In this document: piece after piece, positions 26,601 through 33,417 of the stretch | Numbering within the stretch: the stretch's first letter is position 1 | Layout of the letters: each line of letters opens with the position of its first letter | Origin: Lepidonotus clava | Lineage: Eukaryota > Annelida > Polychaeta > Phyllodocida > Polynoidae | Length of the DNA: 64,000 nucleotides | Assembly (NCBI GenBank): GCA_936440205.1 | Contig: OW387149.1 | Span: 11,986,114 to 12,050,113 of the forward strand | Direction of reading: 5' to 3' | Notes under the pieces: generated by a model | The model's input: the letters and a program-made list of their open reading frames with translations, nothing else | What the model was told of the DNA's origin: nothing | Database searches by the model: none | Program-made: the position numbers and the translations under genes

Positions 26601-29600
26601 TGTTCTGAGATGCAGACTTACATCTGATGGCTGGAGCTATACAGGTGCATACCAAAAGGCTCGCTCAGGATCCTACTGTTTGCCATGGGCAGGGAACATG
26701 CCAGATGATGTTTTTCCTGATAAGAATGCTGTTTTTCCATACAAAAATGTCACATTAGCGCAAGCTTACTGTCGCAACCCAGACCACAGGCAAGAAGGTC
26801 CATGGTGTTACACCAGCCCCGGGGTGGCAGAAGTATGCCCATTTGGCATATGCTGTAAGTACATAATATGAGACTGCAGGAAGTACTGAGAAAATATGTT
26901 TTAATATGCAAATAGTATATCTCAATACATAATATAGTCAGTTCGCCATTAATAGGTTATCATAAATTGTATGATCTGAGCTAAACTTGGTGAGATCAGT
27001 AAATTAGTCCAATGTTGGTATTTTGCATATATAACTCATTGGATAGATTTACTATTGGGGCCTTCCATTTAGTACGTACGCAAATTTTCCAAAATTCTAG
27101 ACCCCCCCACCCCCCTTTGGCCTATAGTACGCATTGGAAATGTACAGGAAGGTACGCAATTTTTCACAAATCTCAGACCCCCCACCCCCCTTTGCTGCGT
27201 ACGTACTATATGGAAGGCCCCATTGCTTAATTCAGTAAGGTCATATGACCAGTTTGGGGCTAACATAGTAAATTTGAGACTTCCTGAATTCTCATTTGTC
27301 CTGATTAAATGGAATGACTGTGAAGCTGGACATGCCTGAGAAATCGGGCTGATTGATACCCCCCCCCCCCCCCTTTCATTGTTGTGTCCGATCACCCCCA
27401 GCTAATAAGGACCCGTGCTGTGCACATTACTACCTCGGGATCCAGGAGGCCAAACTCGTGTTTTAAACTCGTGACTTACTCAGGATTCTGTGGACCTCAT
27501 TTCTGGTGTTCCCCACGAGTTTCTGACACCAGTTTTAACACGAGTTATCTAAAACTTGTGTTTTGTGCTCTTTGGTTTGATAAAACAGTGGGGGATCGAA
27601 CCCTAGACCTCTCACATACAATGCCAGTACTCATACTAAGCTATACACAATTTGATTGAGAGGTCAGACATTTAGACTGTACTTAAACCATAAAGAACTG
27701 AGGTTTTAATGGAAAAATCTGCCAATTCTATATCATAATAGTAAGATATTTTTCAATTCAATCTTCAGATAAAGATCTGAACTCACAGAAATTCATAAAA
27801 TAAGATCATACCAGTATTGGAGGGTTTACTCAGAGAAATTGTGATATAAAGATATCAATTTCCCATGATTATCTTTGGGATTTCCTGATAAAATCTCAGG
27901 GAAAAACTCAGGGACAATCTGTGTAGAATACATGTTATACTCTGAAATAACATGTATCCAACACACGTGTAGGTGAAACACAGTTTTACCCTGTAATACT
28001 CCTGGTTTCACATGACACCAGTATTACATGATAAGAACACGTGTTAAAACTAATGTAATATACATGGTTTACTTGGAGAATAACACAACACCAGTATTAC
28101 ACAAATTTAGCATGTTGTAAACTGGTAAATACACGTGTCCTGTTTGCTGGGCTGTGGGTGAGCCTGGATGCCTGTCGCAGGGTTGAGTAGCTTTAATTAG
28201 CCCTACTAAGAGCTACCTAGCTCAGTGATACTGTATTGAATAGCATAATGGTGACTTTAGTTTCTGTTTTGCAAAACAAGAATCAATATTGTGGGAGGAG
28301 ACGTGGCTGAATAGCTCACACGACCACAAATGACCTGGTGGGTGCAGTGAATGCACCCACCCCCTCTGTGCTGCATGGGTTGACCAATTAGGTTGCAGCT
28401 TGGTCAAAATTGTTTACTGGGTGTATGAAAGGAGGTATCCCATTGGTTGTTGGTTCCCTCTTCTCACTCAGGTGAGATTTGGGTGAATTATATATACAGA
28501 AAATTATTATAGAATTATCATTTGGGATACTTTCATACCCTATTTGCATTTGTGGTTTCGATCACAGGATCTCATCAGGTGTGTTATAGGCTATTTATGC
28601 AACATCATTGTATTCCCATTGGTGGGAGTGTGATCTAGGTCACACTGACCCAGTTAGTTTCATGCTTCTGTAGCAATATACCCATTTCACCACTAGGTGG
28701 TGTATGTGTTTTGTGCAGCATATATTCTATATAGGTCAGGGGGATAACTTCATGTTATAGGTCATTTTGAGGTCGGCAGGATAACAACCATTTATCAATA
28801 TATATTTGGGATCAATTTTTCCTCTGAGCGGGGGATAATTGAGTATAGGCTACGGTTGCCTTTTCTCTTTTTATTCCAGATTAGGAGGAAAAATTCCAAA
28901 AGAATCAATATTGTACTTCAAATAACAACCCCTAGATGGACACATATGATATTTTATGAGATATTCAAGCTGGTGATCCACGAGACGACATTTTCCAAAG
29001 TAACAACAAAATGTTTTTTTTCAGTCCTATATTTGTATGGCAATTACAACTTTCGGTCCTCAATTCAGTCCAGAATTGGTCCCCTATCCATGATCCATGG
29101 TGAAGTTTAAAACTGATTATTTCCTCACATCTTAGACTAGAATGAGTAGGAAAACAATGGGGGAAAATTGGTTTGTATATTCATCAAAATTTGTCATGTA
29201 TAAAAATGTAAATTTTGACCAGATATATGATATATTTACCAGTACGACCATAAATAAGTGAAAATAATTAATATTCATTGGAAGGCATAAAAACAACATC
29301 ATATTAAAGCACATTCATTGTATTACAATATAGTTAAGTTTGCAATGTAATGGACCCTCAAATGATTTAAATAACTGAAAATGCATAGACTTAAAACAAT
29401 CAGTCCAAAATCGGTCCTGAATCAGTTCAATAATATAAAATTGCTTATCAATTCCATCAGTCCATTGTTTGATGTTGCTTAAGATATTTTTATATTTCAA
29501 TTGTCTGCTAAAAAATCAGTTTAGGAATAATCGGTTGGTATGATCCACAAGCCGATTTTCCAAGAAAAAAATCAAACCTATTTTGGAGCAACATGATTTT

Positions 29601-32600
29601 TGGACCGACATTGGGCCCATCTTTTTTAATTGGTCTACTGTCAATCCCATTTCTTCGTCTCGTGGATCATCAGCATTGCTGAATCAGAAAATTCAGCAAA
29701 GTCCCCTTATAGTTATAGTGTTCCATAGATCCATAGTACACCATTACCAATTTCTAAATAGCTTTACAAAAGTATAACATAACAACTAAATTATCAGAAC
29801 TGGAATTATACAACTGGAAGAACATGCACTAATTGTACGTGAAGTTGTCTTGTAATATAAAAAAAAAAAAAAAAAAAAAAATGACATACTGTATTTTTCC
29901 CAAAAGTAATGTTTTCTTTATAGATGGCTGGACTTTCAGGATATGTCTGAAGTCAATGACTGGTTGGCATTACAATGGTGAAGCTAGTACTACATTGTCC
30001 AACAAGCCCTGTCTACAATGGGTAGGTTCAGACATGCAACAAACAGGGATCTTCCCCGACGCATTTGTAAGCTCTGCAGCCAGTTACTGCCGCAACCCTG
30101 ATCTCGACCCTAATGGACCATGGTGTTATGTGGATGATGGCAACACAAAGGAATACTGTGAAATACATCTGTGTGGTGAGATACACATCTATAAATTGAT
30201 TTAAAGCAGAGCACCAGTGATAAACTACAACAATAATATCAAAAGATCTTGTCTTTCTGATGTCATCAGTCAAAACAGCATTAAAATCGGATCAACGTTC
30301 AAAAGTTATTGAAGAAATAAGATTCTCTTGAGCTCCCCACTGGGGGCAGCCATTTTGAATAGATTTCCCAGCATGCACTTCACCATTTAACCAAATTGCG
30401 GTTCCTGTTTAGATTATATGGAAGTGGTTTTGGTGCAATTTTGACTTCTAGGAAATTGGATAGGCTTTCCAAAACCTATCCAATTGTGAAAGTATTCTTA
30501 TTTATATTACAGCCTAATGTCAATATGATGTCATGAATATGACATTCTGACGTTCATATCTGGTCAAACATATGACAATTAAAATGCTATATCTTTGGAT
30601 TCTTTTAATTGATTTAGGCTAAATGAATTTTATTTGATTGGTAATGACATGGGAATTCATATGTCTTTACTAATAATAATGAACTAAATGATTCTTTTTG
30701 GTGCCATGGTAACCAACATTGATAGATTTAACCATTTTCTACTATTTTGTTGCTATGGAAAAAATATTTTCCAGGGAAAATGTCTCATAATTGTTGTTTA
30801 TTGGTGCATCTATTGATGACCATCTTTTGCGGCATAAAAAACTACATAGATGCATTTTTCAGTTCAAAAAATGAAATTATCTTATATATTTTTTAATTAT
30901 TACCCTTAATATTGATTTAAATTGGCTTAAACGTTCAGGAAATATTTTTCATTTAAATGTAGACACCATTCTTTTCACAAGATGATCATCATAAAACTAA
31001 TGTAACAAATCCTTTCCAAACCTATCAGACTGTGTGTACTGAAAACCTGAAGCAGTTGTATGAAATATTGAAATAAATGACACTAGATAGCAAGCTACCA
31101 GTTGACGTCAGTATAATCTTGATATGTTTTCTTTAATCCCCATCCCAATTAATGTCCTTCTATATACATCCCTGCCCCTAACAATAGTCCACTACCACCC
31201 GTGACCCCCCCCCCCCTCCAACACACACACCATTCTCATATGAAACTGAAATTGTTATTAAAATAATGTGATTCTTCACTTGTTCATAAATCAAACTATT
31301 GAATTATAATAAAAAATGGAAATTATATGTACATATTGTAAACGTGGCCACCATGCTGGCAATCATGTCTGATGTCCTTGTCTAAAACTCCAAAGTGAAA
31401 AAAGTTAATGAAATTTTGAAGTTTTCAACTTATTTTTGGACACTTGGCATATCATAAAATCATGGCTGCAATGCTGAACAAAATGTCTGATAATCTTGTC
31501 TAAAAGTTGGAAGTGAAATTTGAAAATTTCACACAAATATGAAAGTATGAACTTGTTTGTGGACACTTAGTTTATCATAAAGCATGGCATCCATGCTGAC
31601 AAACATGTCTGATGACCTTGTGTACAATTTGGAAGAGAAAAACAATTGTAAATATCTTAAATTGTGAGCTCATATTTGGACATTTGGTATGTCATAAAAA
31701 TATGACTGCCATACTGACAAACATGGTCACCATGCTGACAAACTTTTGTTGAGAATTTTTCAATGACAGCCAAAGTAGTGAATTACAAGCTAACTATTCA
31801 AGAAGAAATATCAGTTACTGTTTTAAAACCTTGAAATCATTTGTGATAAAGTATATCTAACAATCAAAAGGTTGAAAATGCTTCAATCGCCACCAAACTT
31901 TGTAAATGAACTTGATATGAAATACTTCAAATGATATATATTATAAAATCATTGTTTATTCTAAATGCAAACATTTTAAACACTTTTTTAAGTTGCTACC
32001 TTGCCGTGCATCTATCCTAAGCTAGAAAACACTTTTTAAGGACCTGACCAATGAGAGCAGAGTATTTCAAATATAGGTCAGGTTGCCATGCATTGCTGGG
32101 CCCGTTGCTAAGTCCCATTGCAAACCTCTGGCCCGTTGCTAGGTCTCACTGCAGGATCCAACACTCCATGCATTTTCTGTACTGTTTTGGCTATATCTCT
32201 TTTGCTGATCATTTAATCAAAACACAGTAAGCGAGAAAGTTGTTTGTATAGATCTATGCTACAGGAATATCACAAAATTTTCACATTTTACTAAACATTC
32301 CTTACAGAATGAAGGCTTAGGCCGTCGGCGGCCGTCATTCGGCCGTCGTTGGCGAACATTAAACCAATACATCTGGTATAATCATATCCACAGTATTATT
32401 TAGGTAAATTAGTAAATAATATAGTTATTTCTCCGTGTTATAACGTGAATAACGCACGGGGGTGGGGTCTCGACCTTCTGGAGCCTGGCTAGAGGCACGG
32501 GGGCTTCGGGCACCTCGCCGCAAGCCTACGGCATGCTGCGAGGTGCCCTCAGCCCCCCTGTGCCTCTAGCCAGGCTCCAGAAGGCCTCGACCCCACCCCT

Positions 32601-33417
32601 CCGTGCGTTATTCCCTTATTAAGGGTATTACTGCAGTACACTGGGAGTCTTTTAAATCCTGAATGAAATGTTGGTGGCATAGGGAAAGGGTTAACTTATA
32701 ATTAACTAACAGATTGATGATCTATCAGCACTTTGATTTACTCAAAAAGCTTTATTGAATTTTGAAGTTGAAATACCGTTCTATCCCTAGAGTGGTCTCA
32801 TTTGATGGAACAGAGACATTGTATCCGAGATAAGCCATGGTGCACACAAGAGCCCCTGCTGTTATGATGCAACAACTTTAGCTATTTTCTTCCTGTAAAC
32901 CATTCCAGAGTATTTTAGGACTGATTAGTACATAATTTTGATTAATTTTTGTAGGAGACATTAAGAAGACAGACTGTAGGACAAGTCAAATAGGCTGGGA
33001 GTATCAGGGAACCCTGGCAGAGACTGTGTCAGGCCAGACTTGTCAGCGATGGGACAGTCAGAGTCCCAATACACACTCCATCTTGGCTGCTCAACTTCCG
33101 GAGAAAGATATTTCAGCTGCAGCAAATTACTGTCGTAATCCAAATAAGGTTGATACTGGCCTCTGGTGTTACACAGCTGACTCACAAGGTATCGGATCTT
33201 GCTTTGTCCCACTTTGTGGTAAGTTTATTCAGATTTCATATTTCAAGTTGTTTGTGAAAAAAATCTACGAAATGTTTGTTATAAAATTATAAGTATATAT
33301 ACATCATTATAAAAAAGGAAAAGCAGCCTCTGAATATCAAAAATGACAGACTGAGCATTTAAAAGACTGAACTTTTAAAAAGTGATATTTTCTTTTTTCA
33401 TCTACTTTTCAGAGTGA
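2576..33417 (+). CDS. Secreted protein with two C-type lectin-like domains and five kringles (14 exons)
   Basis: Exons: 2576-2680, 3045-3179, 16509-16608, 18146-18299, 19109-19329, 19627-19786, 20123-20346, 21799-21918, 23633-23896, 25465-25713, 26597-26854, 29924-30175, 32955-33218, 33413-33417. All junctions are GT-AG, every phase matches, and the total is 2511 coding bases (836 residues). Layout by residue: signal peptide 1-21; unrecognised part to about 113; lectin-like domains at about 115-236 and 240-362; linker 366-406; kringles at about 410-494, 500-577, 582-663, 668-747 and 752-835. All five kringles keep six cysteines. No transmembrane segment or protease domain is seen, so it should be extracellular. 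Kringles and lectin folds bind proteins or glycans, so an adhesive, recognition or defence role is inference. Intron 2 carries a large transposon without touching any exon. Confidence 0.87.
3045..3179 (+). CDS. Exon 2: N-terminal Cys-containing segment
   Basis: The acceptor TTTTTCAG is followed by 45 codons in phase 0, and the donor is TGG|GTAAGC. It encodes SSKYKWYSHCHVHGHNRLL and more, with two Cys and several His. I recognise no domain. Unspliced, the frame runs 22 codons further to a TAA at 3243, so an alternative short secreted form is conceivable. The phase-0 match to exon 3 favours splicing. Confidence 0.65.
3180..3464. other. Left part of intron 2, before the transposon
   Basis: Non-coding intron DNA, 285 bases, ending in the CAG target duplication of the large DNA transposon. 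Nothing else recognised. Confidence 0.5.
3465..3780. repeat. Left terminus and subterminal repeats of the transposon
   Basis: Just inside the terminal repeat is the small palindrome CTCGCTGTTGCGAG. Repeated short motifs follow (caacagcgacacatatc and variants, both orientations), and GACAAGGATGTCCTTGTT-like palindromes occur near both ends. In Harbinger-type elements such subterminal repeats are plausible binding sites for the Myb-like protein. That role is inference. Confidence 0.65.
3889..3916 (+). promoter_or_regulatory. Two ETS-type motifs upstream of the Myb-like gene
   Basis: ACCGGAAGTG (3889-3898) and CCCGGAAGTC (3907-3916) both contain the CCGGAAGT core bound by ETS/GABP factors. They lie 56-83 bases before the proposed start codon at 3972. 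Two copies this close suggest a TATA-less promoter borrowed for broad expression. Inferred from motif only. Confidence 0.4.
3972..10961 (+). CDS. Myb/SANT-like partner protein of the Harbinger-type transposon, giant repeat-rich form
   Basis: Exons in matching phase: 3972-3983 (MSGK), 4716-5224, 5634-5797, 6854-6948, 7221-7338 and 7786-10961. Residues 175-300 hold the Myb/SANT-like part (RARFWTEDELCRLF, later SLAEVKNKLSHYQ), which should bind DNA and recruit the transposase. The last exon is very long: low-complexity polar sequence, a 126-bp tandem repeat from 9768, then two 25-residue repeats with VVVLSSP and Lys runs, ending KKAKPK. Frame 0 has a single in-frame TAA at 9768-9770. The same codon is TAC, TAC, TAC and TAT in the later repeat units, so this is probably one C-to-A change. 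As it stands the product is 960 residues; without the stop the frame spans 1357 codons. Usual Harbinger Myb-like proteins are a few hundred residues. Confidence 0.75.
4330..4547. mobile_element. MITE nested in intron 1 of the Myb-like gene
   Basis: Ends are AGCCCCATACCCACTAGG and, in reverse complement, AGCCCTATACCTATTTGG. The next bases (GCGATTTT / TGATTTTT) also match. The same family occurs at 24780-25071 with a TTA duplication. Here the flanks are TGA and TCA. This copy inserted into the larger transposon. Confidence 0.7.
6080..6803. mobile_element. MITE in intron 3 of the Myb-like gene
   Basis: Terminal inverted repeats CAGGCCTCAAAGC match at both ends (right end CTTTGAGGCCTG). The inside is AT-rich and non-coding with an A20 run at 6451-6470. 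The CAG...CTG ends resemble hAT-type elements, but I do not see a clean 8-bp duplication. It accounts for most of the 1.06-kb intron. Confidence 0.65.
9768..10397 (+). repeat. Tandem 126-bp coding repeat in the Myb-like partner
   Basis: Units start at 9768, 9894, 10020, 10146 and 10272 (the last degenerate). Each encodes 42 residues: Tyr, an acidic HEEGTSAGKDK-like stretch, Ser/Thr/Gln-rich sequence and a Pro-Thr tail. Units 1 and 3, and units 2 and 4, are most alike, so a 252-bp pair was duplicated. Confidence 0.85.
10713..10865 (+). repeat. Two 25-residue repeats with SUMO-interaction-like cores and basic runs
   Basis: Both copies read DVVVLSSP, then an acidic Ser-rich stretch, then a Lys/Arg run. 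VVVL followed by Ser and acidic residues fits the consensus of phospho-regulated SUMO-interaction motifs; the Lys runs look like nuclear localisation signals. Functional reading is inference. Confidence 0.6.
10962..11718. other. Gap between the two convergent transposon genes
   Basis: Non-coding, AT-rich, holding the 3' ends of both genes. A minus-strand AATAAA lies at 11366-11371, about 350 bases past the transposase stop. No clear plus-strand signal was found. Confidence 0.5.
11366..11371 (-). terminator. Poly(A) signal for the transposase gene
   Basis: TTTATT on the plus strand reads AATAAA on the minus strand, downstream of the transposase stop at 11719-11721. Likely but not proven to be used. 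Confidence 0.35.
11719..14316 (-). CDS. PIF/Harbinger-type DDE transposase (HARBI1-like), five exons
   Basis: Minus-strand exons: 14116-14316, 13180-13497, 12795-12943, 12345-12479 and 11719-11977. Phases match throughout, giving 1062 bases and 353 residues, close to vertebrate HARBI1 (about 350). It starts MAPKKPRQKKE, a basic N-terminus. Family signatures in order: LRYFATGSDY..VGD and TVSRAV; first catalytic Asp in FGVIDGTHVSIRRPSA; DPCWPGSCNDAGIL; MGDNGYPQRDFL; catalytic Glu in VVVENTFGSLKQRFR; C-terminal CCCLHNVAKRENTPL. It cuts and moves element DNA in the nucleus, normally with the Myb-like partner encoded convergently. An in-frame ATG at 14382 could add 22 residues. No break is seen, so it may encode an active enzyme or have been active recently. 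Confidence 0.9.
14372..14386 (-). promoter_or_regulatory. E2F / YY1-like motif at the 5' end of the transposase gene
   Basis: The plus strand reads TTTCCCGCC (14372-14380), a classical E2F core. The minus strand reads AACATGGCGGGAAA, which also fits the YY1 core and contains the upstream in-frame ATG. It lies about 60 bases before the main start codon. Inferred from motif only. Confidence 0.35.
14615..14846. other. Intron 2 between two transposons
   Basis: AT-rich intron DNA without a recognised element or gene. Confidence 0.4.
14847..15240. mobile_element. 394-bp MITE derived from the same transposon family
   Basis: Ends TGGTCCGTCGCATAAC and GTTATGCGACGGAGCA match those of the 11.1-kb element, and the subterminal CTCGCTGTTGCGAG repeats are kept at both ends. 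It has no coding capacity and lies 235 bases right of the large element. Its flanks are TTG (left) and CAG (right), so the target duplication is not preserved. Confidence 0.85.
15336..15350. mobile_element. Right-end remnant of a related MITE
   Basis: TTGTGCAACGGGCCA followed by CAG matches the right end of the MITE at 15476-15773. The left part of this copy could not be traced with confidence. Confidence 0.5.
15476..15773. mobile_element. 298-bp MITE with TGGCCCGTTGCACAA ends and CTG duplication
   Basis: The left end TGGCCCGTTGCACAA and right end TTGTGCAATGGACCA are inverted repeats, flanked by CTG on both sides. The ends resemble those of the 11.1-kb element (TGGTCCGTCGCATAA), so it is probably a distant non-autonomous relative with the same CWG target. 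Confidence 0.75.
15777..15925. mobile_element. Truncated second copy of the CTG-flanked MITE
   Basis: Starts with TGGCCCGTTGCACAA right after the CTG that ends the previous copy and follows it for about 150 bases (agaattt..gttgtgaggatcaag, then ttctaatgaatgga). No right end is seen. The two copies share one target trinucleotide. Confidence 0.65.
15926..16508. other. Right part of intron 2
   Basis: AT-rich, with short imperfect repeats of an aatgcctcaatgcatctggc type around 16250-16340. Ends in the acceptor ATTTTCAG of exon 3. No gene seen. Confidence 0.45.
16509..16608 (+). CDS. Exon 3: linker before the first lectin-like domain
   Basis: Encodes PRKTTVVPYGYFAVAMNDNS and more, without Cys. 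Enters in phase 0 and leaves in phase 1 at CAGA|GTAAGT. No domain recognised. Confidence 0.7.
17058..17210. mobile_element. Short MITE-like inverted repeat in intron 3
   Basis: Left arm CACTGTAAAAAATAACTGT and the reverse complement of the right arm (TACTGTAAAGGTAATTTCTG) pair imperfectly. Non-coding, about 150 bases. No clear duplication at the flanks. Confidence 0.45.
17275..17475. repeat. Degenerate TAAACAY-rich repeat in intron 3
   Basis: Roughly eight loosely spaced copies of tctaaaca / tttaaacact in both orientations over 200 bases. No regular period. The rest of intron 3 (16609-18145) holds nothing recognisable. Confidence 0.4.
18146..18299 (+). CDS. Exon 4: first lectin-like domain, N-terminal half
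   Basis: Starts IPCPSDTTEWRGTCLREIT, with the early Cys pair, Trp and a WHDAHATC helix typical of C-type lectin-like folds, then NGQLIYI. Phase 1 in, phase 2 out (AACAG|GTTAGT). Confidence 0.85.
18300..19108. other. Intron 4, nothing recognised
   Basis: AT-rich intron without repeats or frames I can support. Confidence 0.4.
19109..19329 (+). CDS. Exon 5: first lectin-like domain, C-terminal half
   Basis: Has the WLGM motif (family WIGL) and two later Cys that close the fold (MCNQKQAFLC). The positions where sugar-binding lectins carry EPN/QPD and WND read otherwise (CTILNKEGYWEY), so classical calcium-dependent sugar binding is unlikely. One NMT glycosylation sequon. Confidence 0.85.
19627..19786 (+). 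CDS. Exon 6: second lectin-like domain, N-terminal half
   Basis: Reads RCPAKYVMWSDTCHKLITS, then FDAAKEHCIKEGGHLVDIAD, a textbook C-type lectin-like start. The acceptor is CATAAG, weaker than usual, but no other acceptor keeps the frame. Confidence 0.85.
20123..20346 (+). CDS. Exon 7: second lectin-like domain, C-terminal half
   Basis: WLGY motif, then WAPGRPS in the place of EPN/QPD and FWSSTSDC in the place of WND, ending LRPSVCQI. The fold is kept, and the calcium site appears lost as in domain one. Confidence 0.87.
20347..21798. other. Intron 7, no element named
   Basis: Contains loosely repeated TCGTGA / TTCACGA words around 20540-20850, and a 90-base stretch (about 21615-21705) that recurs before exon 12. 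Otherwise nothing recognised. Confidence 0.4.
21615..21705 (+). repeat. Intron segment shared with the DNA before exon 12 (copy 1)
   Basis: Shares tttacaaaagtat and later ctggaagaacatgcac followed by a gaagtt block with 29760-29860, in the same order and at a similar distance upstream of an exon. Either a dispersed repeat or a trace of exon-plus-intron duplication. Confidence 0.5.
21799..21918 (+). CDS. Exon 8: linker between lectin-like and kringle parts
   Basis: Encodes 40 residues starting GLHWTRAEETESGPWDYEHE, with one Cys. Phases 1 to 1 make it a symmetrical exon. No domain recognised. Confidence 0.7.
22145..22200 (-). repeat. tRNA-derived SINE head (minus strand)
   Basis: On the minus strand a box A-like TAGTGTAAGGGTTGG (22179-22193) is followed by a box B-like GGGTTTGAATC (22154-22164). 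The spacing fits an RNA polymerase III promoter of a tRNA-derived SINE. No cloverleaf with a good acceptor stem is evident, so not a tRNA gene. Confidence 0.5.
22765..23035. repeat. Minisatellite, inverted relative of the 1390-1612 repeat
   Basis: Several units of gtcgcctgttgaatttaa / tgtcgaatttaagaa type. Reverse-complemented, they match the CTTAAATTCGACA units at 1390-1612, including the poly-C border and the CCCCTAAAT border. Located in intron 8 of the lectin-kringle gene. Confidence 0.65.
23633..23896 (+). CDS. Exon 9: kringle 1
   Basis: Six Cys in kringle spacing with KTCQRWDSQTPHTH, NYC, GGPWCYTTDPDTEWESC and PFC. Symmetrical phase 1-1 exon. The lysine-site Asp pair of plasminogen-type kringles (NPDxD) reads GDGQN here. 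Confidence 0.93.
24780..25071. mobile_element. 292-bp MITE with TTA duplication in intron 9
   Basis: Ends AGCCCCAAACCCACTAGGCAA and, reverse-complemented, AGCCCCATACCCACTAAGCAA; TTA flanks both sides. TTA is the classical PIF/Harbinger (Tourist-like) target. Same family as the copy nested at 4330-4547. Confidence 0.8.
25465..25713 (+). CDS. Exon 10: kringle 2
   Basis: Six Cys: FCKTSAEGWEYVG, TRCMLW, NYCRNPSNSPFGPWCYTS, EWC and LC. Phase 1-1. The lysine-site Asp pair is not present (NPSNS). One sequon NVT near the end. Confidence 0.93.
25881..26207. mobile_element. MITE with long inverted repeats in intron 10
   Basis: Left arm GCACCCCCTACACCTAGACT continues into CTTTCTCTTTAAGA; the right arm reverse complement reads GCACCCCATACACCTAGACT then the same. 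Arms are about 45 bases, non-coding between. Confidence 0.7.
26597..26854 (+). CDS. Exon 11: kringle 3
   Basis: Six Cys: RCRLTSDGWSYTG, SYCLPW, AYCRNPDHRQEGPWCYTS, VC and IC. Phase 1-1. Lysine-site Asp pair incomplete (NPDHR). Confidence 0.93.
27056..27222. mobile_element. 167-bp palindromic MITE in intron 11
   Basis: Left TGGGGCCTTCCATTTAGTAC and the reverse complement of the right end, TGGGGCCTTCCATATAGTAC, then CGTACGCA on the left and CGTACGCAGC on the right. The inside holds two copies of a GACCCCCCACCCCCCTTTG motif. Confidence 0.75.
27585..27650 (-). repeat. tRNA-derived SINE head or tRNA-like remnant (minus strand)
   Basis: Minus strand: box A-like TAGCTTAGTATGAG (27630-27643) then box B AGGGTTCGATCC (27592-27603), at normal spacing. 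The outer bases do not form an obvious acceptor stem. Confidence 0.5.
28970..29673. mobile_element. 704-bp MITE in intron 11
   Basis: The left end CTGGTGATCCACGAGACGA matches the reverse complement of the right end, CTGATGATCCACGAGACGA, at 18 of 19 bases. The inside is AT-rich without coding capacity. Confidence 0.75.
29760..29860 (+). repeat. Intron segment shared with the DNA before exon 8 (copy 2)
   Basis: Second copy of the stretch described at 21615-21705, again about 100 bases upstream of an exon. It is followed here by an A-run of about 22, which could mark the tail of a retroposed repeat. Confidence 0.5.
29924..30175 (+). CDS. Exon 12: kringle 4
   Basis: Six Cys: ICLKSMTGWHYNG, KPCLQW, SYCRNPDLDPNGPWCYVD, EYC and LC. 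The only one of the five with the NPDxD Asp pair used by plasminogen kringles to bind lysine, so it is the best candidate for ligand binding. Phase 1-1. Confidence 0.94.
30176..31340. other. Intron 12, left part
   Basis: AT-rich. It has a perfect short palindrome AATTGGATAGG...CCTATCCAATT (30454-30485) and a C-run near 31207. No gene or named element. Confidence 0.4.
31345..31745. repeat. Tandem repeat, period about 118 bp, 3.5 copies
   Basis: Units start near 31349, 31466, 31584 and 31703 with catgctgacaaacatgtctg, followed by a ccttgtctaaaa-like block and a ttggacacttggtatatcat block. Divergence between units suggests age. Confidence 0.6.
32447..32613. repeat. Large hairpin (arms about 75 bp) in intron 12
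   Basis: GAATAACGCACGG begins the left arm and CCGTGCGTTATTC ends the right arm. Between them ACCTTCTGGAGCCTGGCTAG and GGGCACCTCGC pair with their reverse complements, closing on a loop near 32525-32540. It is GC-rich in AT-rich surroundings, so a palindromic MITE is likely. Confidence 0.75.
32955..33218 (+). CDS. Exon 13: kringle 5
   Basis: Six Cys: DCRTSQIGWEYQG, QTCQRWDSQSPNTH, NYCRNPNKVDTGLWCYTA, SC and LC. Most like kringle 1 (shared TVSGxTCQRWDSQ). Asp pair not present. GPWC reads GLWC. Phase 1-1. Confidence 0.93.
33413..33417 (+). CDS. Exon 14: last residue and stop
   Basis: The acceptor CTTTTCAG ends at 33412. The leftover G of exon 13 plus AG makes Glu, followed directly by TGA (33415-33417). 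The protein thus ends one residue after kringle 5; the rest of the exon is 3' UTR. Confidence 0.7.

Noticed and set aside
27585-27650. tRNA gene
   Set aside because: Box A and box B are present but no acceptor stem could be paired, so a SINE head or remnant is more likely.
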